Shown here piece by piece: positions 17,968-25,735 of a stretch of 46,878 nt of DNA; within the stretch, counting starts at the first letter, position 1; each line of letters starts with the position of its first letter. A program made the position numbers and the translations under genes. Source of the DNA: Comamonadaceae bacterium (GTDB taxonomy: Bacteria; Pseudomonadota; Gammaproteobacteria; Burkholderiales; Burkholderiaceae_C); assembly GCA_027486495.1 (NCBI GenBank), contig JAIXOZ010000138.1, forward strand, positions 1 through 46,878, in the 5' to 3' direction. The notes beneath the pieces are model-generated. The model searched no databases and was not told the origin of the DNA. It saw only the letters and a list, made by a program, of their open reading frames with translations.

Positions 17968-19550
17968 ACACATCCACATCCACATCCACATCCATTTCCA
18001 CATCCACGTCCAGATTTGGCGCAGCCCAGCGGCGCCACATGTTCCTTTTTGTGGTCGCGTTGGTGGTGGGGACTGGGCTCTGGCGGCTTTCGGCCTCGTG
18101 GTGGAGCGGGGCCGGCCTTTTTGTTGACGAAGCCCAATATTGGGACTGGTCTCGCGATCTGGCTTGGGGCTATTTTTCCAAGCCCCCGGTTTTGCCCTCA
18201 CTCATGCGTCTGTCCACATGGATCGGCGGCGACAGCCTGACCGGTGTCCGCTGGCTGGTGGTTTTCATCTGGACGGTGACCCCTTTGGTGATCTGGCGGC
18301 TGACGCGGGACATGTTGCGCGACAGCACCGATTTGGATGCCCACTCCCGCTTGATCGCGGGTGCCTGGGCCGCCGCACTGTGCAGCGCTATGCTGGCCTT
18401 CGCGCTGCTGGGGCAGGTGAGCACGACCGATGGCCCTCTTCTTTTTTTCTGGTCCCTGGTCATGTGGTCCTTCTGGCGCGCGCAACAAACACCAGAGCAA
18501 ATGGCGGCTTGGGTCCTCATGGGCCTGTTCTTGGCCTTGGCCATCTTGTCCAAGTACACCGCCACGGCCGCTGGCGCCAGCCTTTTGTGGCTGGCATGGC
18601 GCCTGCGCCAACGCTTGATCTGGCGGGGCTTGTTGCTGGCCTTCATGGTTTGCGCAGTTTTGCTCAGCCCTCATTTGGCTTGGAACCACCGCCATGCTTG
18701 GCCCACCCTCAGGCACACCTCCGAACTGCTGGGTTCGGGCCAGGGCGCCGAAGCGGCATCTTCTTGGGTCTCGGCCTCTGTTTACATCCTCAGCCAAGCT
18801 TTGCTCATCGGACCTGTTGTGCTCGTGGTTGCCCTGCTCTGGCTGATCCTGTACTGGCGCAAAAGCCCGGCACCACCCATCGCAACAAGCGGACCTGCAG
18901 GTCGCGTGTCCTTGATGGTTTGGAGCTGGTCTTGGGCGTGGCCGTTATGGCTGGCGGGTCTGCTGCAGTCTCTTTGGGGGAAATCCCAGATGAACTGGCC
19001 CGCACCGGCTTTGCTGGCACTGGCCTTGATGATGGCCCTATGGCGCGTCAGACGCCCGGCTTTGACATGGTCAGGGCCTTGGGTGGTCTGGATTGCGGGC
19101 ACCTTGGTCGGTGCCACCATCTCTCTGGCCGGTGACTGGCGTCAGCACCTGATGCCTGGCAGCAAGGGGCCGCGCTGGGACCTGTGGTCAAGGGCCAAAG
19201 GCTGGGACAGCGCCTTGCTTGCCATGAGCACCCACATCGCCAACTTCCCGGCCTTGCAGATCGTCTCCTCGGACCGTGCACTCATCGCGCATGCCGCCTA
19301 CGCATGGCGAGACCACAACCGCCGCGTCCTAGCGTGGTCACCCGCCGCGTCACCCGCTCACCACTACGAAATGGTCAACGCCTACAACCCCAAGCACCCC
19401 CAAAATACCGGGGCCTCAGTCCTGCTGATCTCCAATGAGGAAAAGCCCTGGGGCCACCCTTGGCTGGAATTTTTTCCTCACCGGCATCTGCTCCATCGGC
19501 ACACCGAGGCAGGCAGAACTTTTTTCCTTTGGAAGCTGGACTCCCTTTGA
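17964..19550 (+). CDS. PMT/GT39-like membrane glycosyltransferase with Ser-Thr repeat N-terminus
   Basis: A 528-residue polytopic membrane protein of the dolichyl-phosphate-mannose-transferase-like group. The motif FVDEAQYWDWSRDL (53-66) with FSKPP (71-75) gives the expected acidic active site in the first outer loop. A second glycosyltransferase next to the ArnT-like one suggests a second acceptor or a second sugar position. The first 16 residues are almost only Ser and Thr, encoded by seven near-identical hexanucleotides. ATG 17964 overlaps the upstream stop. The stop (19548-19550) overlaps the TTG start of the following PAP2 gene. Confidence 0.87.
   Translation: MNTSTSTSTSISTSTSRFGAAQRRHMFLFVVALVVGTGLWRLSASWWSGAGLFVDEAQYWDWSRDLAWGYFSKPPVLPSLMRLSTWIGGDSLTGVRWLVVFIWTVTPLVIWRLTRDMLRDSTDLDAHSRLIAGAWAAALCSAMLAFALLGQVSTTDGPLLFFWSLVMWSFWRAQQTPEQMAAWVLMGLFLALAILSKYTATAAGASLLWLAWRLRQRLIWRGLLLAFMVCAVLLSPHLAWNHRHAWPTLRHTSELLGSGQGAEAASSWVSASVYILSQALLIGPVVLVVALLWLILYWRKSPAPPIATSGPAGRVSLMVWSWSWAWPLWLAGLLQSLWGKSQMNWPAPALLALALMMALWRVRRPALTWSGPWVVWIAGTLVGATISLAGDWRQHLMPGSKGPRWDLWSRAKGWDSALLAMSTHIANFPALQIVSSDRALIAHAAYAWRDHNRRVLAWSPAASPAHHYEMVNAYNPKHPQNTGASVLLISNEEKPWGHPWLEFFPHRHLLHRHTEAGRTFFLWKLDSL
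17970..18011 (+). repeat. hexanucleotide tandem repeat at the start of a glycosyltransferase gene
   Basis: Seven tandem 6-base units begin two codons after the ATG. Five read ACATCC; the fifth unit is ATTTCC and the seventh ACGTCC. They encode alternating Thr/Ser (one Ile). Gain or loss of units keeps the frame and only changes the length of the N-terminal tail. Confidence 0.85.
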
Positions 19551-20233
19551 AACCCCGCTATCGCTCTTGGCTCGCTTGGGCAACTCTGTTGCTGGCCTCA
19601 TGCCTCATTGTCCTGATCTGGCCCCAAATAGACCTTTGGGTGGCCCAGCAGTTTCATGAGGAAAATGGCATCTTTCCTGCCCGCAATTGGGTTTGGGTCC
19701 AGTTCAGTCACCTGTGGGCTCCTCGCTTGGGTTTTGCACTGACCTTATGCGCCTTGGTTGTGATTGCAGCGCGCTGGATCCAACCTGCTCGGGTGCTCAG
19801 GGGCATCTGGCGGAAATCTCTTGCTTGGCTCTTGGTGGTTTTGCTTGGCGTGGGGCTCGTGGTCCATGAGGGATTGAAAAATCAGGTCGGTCGTCCCCGA
19901 CCTGCCCACACCATCAGCATGGGTGGCGCTGCTCCTTTCATTCCTGCACTGCAAAGCAGTCATTTGTGCCAACGCAACTGCTCGTTCGTCAGTGGTCACG
20001 CCGCCATCGGTTTTTGCATCATGACCTTGGGACTGTGGTCTGCGCCCGCAGCACGCAGGCGTTGGTGGATTCTCGGGACACTGGCCGGCAGCTTGATTGG
20101 TCTGGGCAGGATCATGCAGGGTGGGCACTACCTGTTCGATGTGATTTTTTCCTTGGTGGCCATTTGGGGGACCAATTTGTTGATCCGCCAAGTTTGGCTC
20201 CATTGGCGTCTCCACCGGCTAAGAAACACATGA
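19547..20233 (+). CDS. PAP2-family phosphatase, possibly lipid A or lipid-phosphate specific
   Basis: A 228-residue membrane phosphatase. Motifs are KNQVGRPRP (111-119), SFVSGHA (146-152) and GLGRIMQGGHYLFD (185-198), the last being the third PAP2 motif in the variant form seen in LpxE/LpxF-like and related lipid phosphatases. Two extra cysteines (141 and 145) flank the second motif. The TTG at 19547 overlaps the stop of the glycosyltransferase gene and starts MKPRYRSW. The frame is open further back to 19460, but that part is an overlap shadow. Last gene of the glycosyl module; it converges on psd 45 bases later. Confidence 0.82.
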   Translation: MKPRYRSWLAWATLLLASCLIVLIWPQIDLWVAQQFHEENGIFPARNWVWVQFSHLWAPRLGFALTLCALVVIAARWIQPARVLRGIWRKSLAWLLVVLLGVGLVVHEGLKNQVGRPRPAHTISMGGAAPFIPALQSSHLCQRNCSFVSGHAAIGFCIMTLGLWSAPAARRRWWILGTLAGSLIGLGRIMQGGHYLFDVIFSLVAIWGTNLLIRQVWLHWRLHRLRNT

Positions 20234-20278
20234 ATTTTCGGCCTGCGAATTGTCCCAGCCCGCCACCGATCAGACTCC

Positions 20279-21157
20279 TCAGATTTTGCTAAGCAAGGCT
20301 TGGCCCATTTGAATGCGTTGCCCAAGCACGATGTCTGGCGCCAAGGCAAAACCTTTGGGCACAAACACCAAAATGGTGGAGCCGTGCTCGAACCAGCCCA
20401 TTTCCTGACCCTTGACATAAGCCGCGTCACAGGGCATTTCGTTCGGGCCTTTGTAGCGCAAGTTGAGCAAGACATCGACCGCATGAAAGCGCATGCTGGC
20501 CACCAACACCGCCGCCACGGGCACGATCAAGAACGGCACACCCTCTTGCGTTTGCATGTGCAAGACCGCCCGTTCGTTTTTGCAAAACAGCTCTTGTACG
20601 CGCGCCAATGCGACCGGGTTCACATTCCAGGTATCGCCCGAGATGTAAGTCACATGCTGGAGAAGCACATCGTGCGGCGCATGGAAGCGATGGTACATGC
20701 TACTGGTCAGGCGCAACGTGATGTAAGTGCCCCCTTCTAGCGCAGCTGCCCAATGTTGGCAGTGCGCGGATGTACCCAGCAATGTTTCCAACTGATAAGG
20801 GAAACCTTTGGCCTGAAAAACCTGGCCTTTCGTGATGGTGCCGCACGCGCCCACGATGGCATCGCATGGCGAAGTCATGAGCGCAGGGTCCGGGTTGACC
20901 ACCCGAGCCCCAGGCTTGAGCTCACGCGTGAAGCACGCATGCAGGCTGTCAAATTTCGTGTGCTTGGCGTCGCTCAAGTCCAGGTCACTGAACAAGCGCC
21001 AAACCGCCATGGACGACTTGACCACCCAAGGGTGTCGGATCTGGCTCCACCAACCCATGAACCGGGTCAGGGTGATGCGCGGGATGCGGTTGGTGAGCAA
21101 GAAGTTCAGGTCTTCTTGCAGCATCCACTTTTGAAAAATTCGGCGAATGTTCATCAT
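20279..21157 (-). CDS. psd: phosphatidylserine decarboxylase proenzyme
   Basis: A 292-residue membrane-associated enzyme making phosphatidylethanolamine from phosphatidylserine. It self-cleaves to a pyruvoyl enzyme. The cleavage site lies in WFEHGST, with the serine near residue 260; the usual family form is LGST, here HGST. The alpha chain downstream is about 33 residues, as expected. SSMYHRFHAP is the conserved active-site segment. ATG 21157 is preferred; a TTG at 21169 would add four residues. Upstream on the minus strand TTGTGT, 16 bases, TATTCA (21199-21172) could be a weak promoter. Divergent from the aminotransferase. Confidence 0.93.
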   Translation of the reverse strand: MMNIRRIFQKWMLQEDLNFLLTNRIPRITLTRFMGWWSQIRHPWVVKSSMAVWRLFSDLDLSDAKHTKFDSLHACFTRELKPGARVVNPDPALMTSPCDAIVGACGTITKGQVFQAKGFPYQLETLLGTSAHCQHWAAALEGGTYITLRLTSSMYHRFHAPHDVLLQHVTYISGDTWNVNPVALARVQELFCKNERAVLHMQTQEGVPFLIVPVAAVLVASMRFHAVDVLLNLRYKGPNEMPCDAAYVKGQEMGWFEHGSTILVFVPKGFALAPDIVLGQRIQMGQALLSKI

Positions 21158-21158
21158 G

Positions 21159-21187
21159 TTGTCACTCAATTTGAATAAAAATAAATT
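21159..21187 (+). promoter_or_regulatory. candidate promoter of the class III aminotransferase gene
   Basis: TTGTCA (21159-21164), 17 bases, TAAATT (21182-21187). It is followed by an AAGGAA ribosome-binding site (21198-21203) and GTG at 21210. It overlaps the beginning of the divergent psd transcript region, so the two promoters probably share this short segment. Confidence 0.45.
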
Positions 21188-21209
21188 TCATTGACACAAG
21201 GAAATTGCT

Positions 21210-22841
21210 GTGAACTCCACTTGGATCAGTTTGGGCGTACTGGCCACTTTGGCCCCAAGCCTGCATCGGCGCATACAACTTTCGCGTGCCAAGCACCGCT
21301 CGCTGGCCGGGCACTCGCGCATGGCCAAACGGCTGGCGCGCTGGTTGCCTGGTTACGGCTTCGACGAGGCTGAATTTTTCGGCTGCGACGGTGCCCCCGC
21401 AGACATTCAGGCGCAACGCCGCGCGGCTTTTTTTGCACTGGGCCAAACGTTGCAAACGCGACACCGCCTGAGCATCGAAGCCACCGCGGCGGCACGCGAG
21501 AACATCTCTGACATGCAATTCATCGCGGCCTACCGCGTGCCCTTCCAGTTCAGTCCAGTGGTGCGCGAGCACCTGAAGGTCGGCTCGTTCTTGCAATCGG
21601 CCCATGGCGTGCACGTCACCGATCTGGACGGTCAGGTTTTTTACGATCTGACAGGCTCTTATGGCGTGAACGTGTTTGGCGCCGACTTTTACAAACACAC
21701 CATGGCCGAAGGCATGGCCCGCACCCAAGCGTTGGGCCCAGTGCTGGGTTCTTACCACCCTGTGGTGGCTGGCAATGCCGAGAAACTCAAGGCCATCTCG
21801 GGCCTGGACGAAGTCTCGTTTCACATGTCGGGCACCGAAGCCGTGATGCAGGCCGTGCGCCTGGCCCGTTACCACACGCGCCGCAAAAACATCGTGCGTT
21901 TTTGCGGGGCTTACCACGGCTGGTGGGAGGATGTGCAGCCCGGCCCGGGCAACCCGATGCCACCGCGTGAAACCTACACCCTGAGCGACATGAACGAGCG
22001 CAGCTTGGAAGTCTTGCGCACCCGCAAGGACATCGCTTGCGTGCTGATCAACCCCCTGCAGGCGCTGCACACAAACGTCAACGCGCCAGGCGACTCGACC
22101 CTGGTGGACAGCAGCCGCCGCGCCGCTTATGACCGCGAGGCTTACACCACTTGGCTCAAGGCCTTGCGACAGGTCTGCACAGAAAAGTGCATTGCATTGA
22201 TATTTGACGAGGTTTTCCTGGGCTTCCGATTGGCCGCTGGGGGCGCGCAAGCCTACTTTGGCGTGCAGGCCGACATGGTCACTTATGGCAAAACCTTGGG
22301 CGGTGGCTTTCCCGTTGGCGTGGTGTGCGGCAAGCGCGAATGGATGCGCCGCTTCAATGAAAAACGCCCGGCTGACATTTGTTTTGCACGCGGCACCTTC
22401 AACGCACACCCTGCGGTCATGGGTGCGATGTCGGTCTTTCTGGAACAACTGGAAACCCCCGAAATCAAGGCCATTTACGAAGGCCTGGACGAGCGCTGGA
22501 ATGCCCGCGCTGCGCTGTTCAACAGCACCATGCAAAAGCACGAGCTGCCCTTGCAAGCGGCCAACATGTCGAGCGTCTGGACACTCTTTTACACCCAGCC
22601 CAGCCGGTACAACTGGATGCTGCAGTACTACCTCAGGCTGCATGGATTGGCGCTCAGTTGGGTGGGAACGGGTCGATTGATCTTCAGCCTCAACTACAGC
22701 GACGCCGACTTTGAAGCGGTGCTGCAAAAGTTTGTCTTGGCTTGTCAAGACATGAAGCGCGATGGCTGGTGGTGGCATGCCCCTGAAATCACCAACAAAT
22801 CCATCCGCCGCAGCATCCTGAAAGAAACACTGTTTCGCTGA
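21210..22841 (+). CDS. class III PLP-dependent aminotransferase with long N-terminal extension
   Basis: A 543-residue aminotransferase most like glutamate-1-semialdehyde aminomutase/class III transaminases. It has SGTEA for phosphate binding (207-211), YHGWW (235-239), the cofactor Asp in FDEVFLGFR (D333) and the Schiff-base lysine in TYGKTLGGGFPVG (K361). About 100 residues precede the first core segment, including a basic stretch (residues 15-45) and a possible membrane-associating start (ISLGVLATLAP). This makes it roughly 100 residues longer than HemL. It is therefore unlikely to be the housekeeping HemL. Start is GTG 21210 with a good AAGGA. The substrate is unknown; the neighbours suggest an amino-lipid or envelope role. 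Confidence 0.82.
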   Translation: MNSTWISLGVLATLAPSLHRRIQLSRAKHRSLAGHSRMAKRLARWLPGYGFDEAEFFGCDGAPADIQAQRRAAFFALGQTLQTRHRLSIEATAAARENISDMQFIAAYRVPFQFSPVVREHLKVGSFLQSAHGVHVTDLDGQVFYDLTGSYGVNVFGADFYKHTMAEGMARTQALGPVLGSYHPVVAGNAEKLKAISGLDEVSFHMSGTEAVMQAVRLARYHTRRKNIVRFCGAYHGWWEDVQPGPGNPMPPRETYTLSDMNERSLEVLRTRKDIACVLINPLQALHTNVNAPGDSTLVDSSRRAAYDREAYTTWLKALRQVCTEKCIALIFDEVFLGFRLAAGGAQAYFGVQADMVTYGKTLGGGFPVGVVCGKREWMRRFNEKRPADICFARGTFNAHPAVMGAMSVFLEQLETPEIKAIYEGLDERWNARAALFNSTMQKHELPLQAANMSSVWTLFYTQPSRYNWMLQYYLRLHGLALSWVGTGRLIFSLNYSDADFEAVLQKFVLACQDMKRDGWWWHAPEITNKSIRRSILKETLFR

Positions 22842-22847
22842 AAACAA

Positions 22848-22880
22848 ACCCCGGTTCACTGATGCACAGTGAACCGGGGT
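22848..22880. terminator. perfect 14-bp hairpin between convergent genes
   Basis: ACCCCGGTTCACTG (22848-22861) and CAGTGAACCGGGGT (22867-22880) are exact reverse complements around a five-base loop. It lies between the stops of the aminotransferase (22841) and the Mpo1-like gene (22890). There is no long T-run on either side, but the position and stem strength argue for a bidirectional terminator. Confidence 0.75.
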
Positions 22881-22889
22881 CAGTACTAC

Positions 22890-23498
22890 TCAGCGGCCGG
22901 TGTGGAAAGTGCTGTCAGCGAAGCGCTCACCCCGCAACAATTGCCAAGGCGCCCTGTGGTACAGGTAAATGTCGTGGAAAGGATCGGTAATGATCTTGGT
23001 CATCCAGACCAGTCCGGTTTGCACGTCATGCAGGAAGAACAAATGCACTGTGCGAAACAGCAAAGCCGCCGCGCCCAAGTACAACCAAGCAAAACCCACG
23101 GCGCGCATGAACTCAAACCAGGTCTCATGCTCAGGCAACAAGCCCATGAAGCCTGGATTCATGTAAATGGCCAAAGGCAACAGGGCCCAGACGCTCAGCA
23201 ACACCACCTTGCGGCGCAGGTTGTAGCCGACCTTGATCTCTTCCTTGAATTCGTTGGTGGCTTCGTTGACATGGTCATAGCCCAAAGGTTCGAAGAAGAA
23301 GTGACCGGCTTGTCTGGAGGTCATAGAGACCGTCCAGGCCAGCAATGCGGCCATGGCCGGATCGATCCACAGCATGCCGTAAGCCACCACAAAAGCCATG
23401 GCACTGAGCAAGTGCAATGACTGGTTGATGCGGCAATGGTGGTAATAACGGTGGTCATCCCAACGCTGAGTTCGCAACTCATTAAAAAAATCTTTCAC
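22890..23498 (-). CDS. Mpo1/DUF962-like membrane protein
   Basis: A 202-residue membrane protein with four or five hydrophobic segments. The N-terminal half shows histidine clusters: RYYHHCRINQSLHLL (18-31) followed one hairpin later by RQAGHFFFEPLGYDH (62-76). This pattern (HxxxN...H and QxxGHxxxE) resembles the DUF962/Mpo1 family, whose yeast member is an Fe-dependent dioxygenase acting on 2-hydroxy fatty acids. The match is by eye and moderate; it could instead be another histidine-rich lipid hydroxylase-like protein. The GTG start at 23498 has GAGAGGA five bases before it. A Pho-box-like promoter precedes it. Confidence 0.6.
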   Translation of the reverse strand: MKDFFNELRTQRWDDHRYYHHCRINQSLHLLSAMAFVVAYGMLWIDPAMAALLAWTVSMTSRQAGHFFFEPLGYDHVNEATNEFKEEIKVGYNLRRKVVLLSVWALLPLAIYMNPGFMGLLPEHETWFEFMRAVGFAWLYLGAAALLFRTVHLFFLHDVQTGLVWMTKIITDPFHDIYLYHRAPWQLLRGERFADSTFHTGR

Positions 23499-23528
23499 GC
23501 AATCCTCTCAAAATTAATCGGTACCTCA

Positions 23529-23562
23529 ATCATCCAGAAAAGTTGTGAAAATTCAGTGACAC
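23529..23562 (-). promoter_or_regulatory. Pho-box-like promoter of the Mpo1-like gene
   Basis: On the minus strand GTGTCAC-TGAA-TTTTCAC (23562-23545) has the 7+4+7 layout of a PhoB box, matching the CTGTCAC half-site at 6 of 7 and 5 of 7. Exactly 10 bases on is GATGAT (23534-23529), a 4-of-6 match to a -10, which is the spacing known for PhoB-activated promoters. The GTG start follows about 30 bases later. Confidence 0.45.
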
Positions 23563-23608
23563 ATCAAACCGACATATCTTGGAAATATATATTGCTAAAA
23601 AGTGTCAC

Positions 23609-23626
23609 TTGTCATAATTCTGTTAA
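23609..23626 (+). promoter_or_regulatory. Pho-box-like site before the GT4 glycosyltransferase
   Basis: TTGTCAT-AATT-CTGTTAA matches the direct-repeat half-site CTGTCAT/C at 6 of 7 and 5 of 7 with the A/T-rich 4-base spacer. An extra GTGTCAC (23602-23608) abuts it on the left. CAACAT ten bases downstream (23637-23642) would be a poor -10, giving a start site near the ATG at 23650. Confidence 0.45.
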
Positions 23627-23649
23627 AGGACACGGTCAACATCAAGTCC

Positions 23650-24864
23650 ATGTCGCAAACCAATCAAGACGCCTTATGGGTCGAAAATTTTGAACCCTTG
23701 CAAAAGCCACTTCGCATTGCTGTTGTGACTGAAACATGGCCACCCGAAGTCAATGGCGTCGCCCTCACTTTGTCCAAACTGGTCGCGCATTTGCGGGTCA
23801 AGGACCACGCCATCCAGCTCATACGCCCGCGTCAAGACAAATATGACTTCGGCAACGACAAACTCGGATGGACTGAATTGCTGCTGCGCGGCTTGCCCAT
23901 CCCCAAATACCCCCAACTCAAACTCGGTCTGCCCAGCAAAAAAGCCCTGATCAAAGCCTGGACGCAAAAGAGGCCCGACCTGGTGCATATTGCCACAGAA
24001 GGGCCACTGGGTTGGTCTGCCTTGCAAGCGGCCATCTTGCTCAGACTTCCTGTGACCTCTGACTTTCGGACCAACTTTCACAGTTACAGCAAACACTACG
24101 GCGTGGGTTGGTTGAGCAAACCGATCGTGGCCTATTTGCGAAAATTCCACAACAGGACCGCCTGCACCATGGTGCCTACCCAGTCGCTCAAAGCGCAACT
24201 TGAAGCATCAGGTTTTAAAAACCTTCGCGTCATTGCACGTGGCGTCGATACAAAGCTTTTTCATCCCGGTCAGCGCAGCCAAACCCTGCGCGACAGCTGG
24301 GGCGCAAGTGCCGAAGACACCGTTCTGCTGTCTGTCGGTCGCTTGGCCGCTGAAAAAAACCTGGACCTGATCGTCAACACCTACCTCAGCCTCATGCAAA
24401 GCGGCGAAAAGGTCAAATTGGTGTTCGCAGGCGACGGACCGTACCGCGCTTACCTGCAAAACAAATGCCCAGACGCGATCTTCACAGGCATGTGCAGTCA
24501 CGCAGAACTGGCCACCGTCTATGCCAGCTCAGACTTGTTTTTGTTTCCCAGTTTGACGGAAACCTTTGGCAACGTCACGATGGAATCATTGGCCTGCGGA
24601 ACGCCCGTGCTGGCATTCGATTGCGCAGCAGCCGGCGAGTGGGTCAAGGAAGGACAAAACGGATGGCTGATCCATGGCGAGGATGCGCAACGCTACGTCC
24701 TCAAGGCGCTCGACATTTGCAAAGACAAACAGACGCTTGAAAAAGTCCGGCCATTCACCGCAAGCAGCGTTGCCAACCTCGACTGGCATGCCATTGCGGA
24801 TCAGGTGGAGCACATCTTCCGCGAGACGATTGACGCCTCGGACATGAAAGCCTACGACCACTGA
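23650..24864 (+). CDS. GT4-family glycosyltransferase (SQD2/MgtA/mannosyltransferase-like)
   Basis: A 404-residue GT-B-fold glycosyltransferase. The N-terminal acceptor domain starts at LRIAVVTETWPPEVNGVA (21-38), typical of SQD2-like and GDP-mannose-dependent alpha-mannosyltransferases that act on lipids. The donor domain has SVGRLAAEKNLDLI and the retaining-enzyme signature SLTETFGNVTMESLACGTPV. Relatives make glycolipids, some in place of phospholipids during phosphate stress. ATG 23650 has no near ribosome-binding site (AAAGGA is about 19 bases away). An in-frame GTG at 23602 would overlap the Pho-box-like element and is less likely. It ends 14 bases before the convergent pseudopilin gene. 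Confidence 0.87.
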   Translation: MSQTNQDALWVENFEPLQKPLRIAVVTETWPPEVNGVALTLSKLVAHLRVKDHAIQLIRPRQDKYDFGNDKLGWTELLLRGLPIPKYPQLKLGLPSKKALIKAWTQKRPDLVHIATEGPLGWSALQAAILLRLPVTSDFRTNFHSYSKHYGVGWLSKPIVAYLRKFHNRTACTMVPTQSLKAQLEASGFKNLRVIARGVDTKLFHPGQRSQTLRDSWGASAEDTVLLSVGRLAAEKNLDLIVNTYLSLMQSGEKVKLVFAGDGPYRAYLQNKCPDAIFTGMCSHAELATVYASSDLFLFPSLTETFGNVTMESLACGTPVLAFDCAAAGEWVKEGQNGWLIHGEDAQRYVLKALDICKDKQTLEKVRPFTASSVANLDWHAIADQVEHIFRETIDASDMKAYDH

Positions 24865-24878
24865 AGTTTCTGCACCTG

Positions 24879-25337
24879 TCAAGGCATTTGGCCAAAAACC
24901 CAATCGGCATAGCGCGGCAAATCTTTGAACTGGACGTGATCAGGTCCAAACACCGTCTTCAAGGGTTTCTGTTCCGACAAACTGTGAACGCCCACGATGC
25001 CTTTGCCATCCTCGGACCACACCACACCCCATTCCTTTTTGCCCGTCATGGGGTCCACTTCGATCTGTCGCAAATGGCGAACCACCAGCTTGGGAAAGCG
25101 TGGATCACGCAGCAAATCTTCCAGGCGCGTAGGCAACGGTGGCCGCCCGCCCTGCCCCAGCCGGGCATAACTGGACAAGGCCGCATCCATGCGCGCACCC
25201 ACCTCCAGCAACTGCAATTCCGCCACGCGCCGCTGACCAAACAGCCCCAGCTGCAACTGCGACGCGACCACCAAGCTCGTGACCGCCAAGGCCAACAGCA
25301 GCATCAAAAAAGCGTAGCCACGCTGCCGGATTTTCAT
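24879..25337 (-). CDS. pseudopilin-like protein lacking Glu5
   Basis: A 152-residue protein with a short basic leader and a prepilin-like hydrophobic helix (KIRQRG followed by YAFLMLLLALAVTSL). The invariant Glu at +5 is replaced by Met and +1 is Tyr. In T2SS, a missing Glu5 is typical of the tip pseudopilin GspK, but this protein is much smaller than GspK. The C-terminal domain (about 35-152) is globular and has a GspG-like Pro/Asp pattern. It is the last gene of the T2SS-like operon and overlaps the preceding stop as ATGA. Confidence 0.7.
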   Translation of the reverse strand: MKIRQRGYAFLMLLLALAVTSLVVASQLQLGLFGQRRVAELQLLEVGARMDAALSSYARLGQGGRPPLPTRLEDLLRDPRFPKLVVRHLRQIEVDPMTGKKEWGVVWSEDGKGIVGVHSLSEQKPLKTVFGPDHVQFKDLPRYADWVFGQMP

Positions 25338-25732
25338 AATTGATCAAAGCTCACGCCCAAGCGGTTTTTACCCGGTGCGGCACTGCGCAAATCGAACACC
25401 TTGCCCTTGATGCCCTCTTTTGGCGGCACGATTACCCAAGCTGTGCGGCTGTCCACGATCGGGTCGTTCGGCAAATCCTTCAAATATTGGCTTTGCACCA
25501 ACTCGTCCAGTGAATCCGGGTAACGCCCAACGTCCGCGTAAAACTTGTCCAGCGTCTCACGCGTCAAACGCAGATTTTCCACCAAGATGGTTTCTTTGGC
25601 CGTGTCCACGCTCGAAAAAAACCGAGGCACAGCCAAGGTCAACAACATCGAGATGATGGCCAACACCACCAACAATTCAATCAGAGTGAAACCACTTGAT
25701 TTTTTGCGCAGGTTTTCGTTCAAATTTTTCAC
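25334..25732 (-). CDS. type II secretion pseudopilin (GspG-like)
   Basis: A 132-residue pseudopilin. The leader MKNLNENLRKKSSG is followed by FTLIELLVVLAIISML, a perfect class III signal with Glu5. The periplasmic part contains the GspG-type YPDSLDELV segment and PNDPIVDSRTAW. It is processed and N-methylated by a prepilin peptidase not found in this window. GTG 25732 has GGTGAT upstream. It starts three bases after the preceding pseudopilin and overlaps the following gene by 4 bases. Confidence 0.88.
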   Translation of the reverse strand: MKNLNENLRKKSSGFTLIELLVVLAIISMLLTLAVPRFFSSVDTAKETILVENLRLTRETLDKFYADVGRYPDSLDELVQSQYLKDLPNDPIVDSRTAWVIVPPKEGIKGKVFDLRSAAPGKNRLGVSFDQL

Positions 25733-25735
25733 ACA

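Noticed and set aside
21159-21176. Possible fourth Pho box before the aminotransferase
   Set aside because: First half-site TTGTCAC is good but the second (TTTGAAT) matches only 3 of 7; an ordinary -35/-10 pair explains the sequence better.
21210-22841. Annotation of the aminotransferase as HemL
   Set aside because: About 100 extra N-terminal residues and lipid-type neighbours make the housekeeping role doubtful; only the class is supported.
21162-22859. 565-codon minus-strand frame opposite the aminotransferase
   Set aside because: The plus-strand aminotransferase has all PLP motifs; the reverse frame has none of any family.
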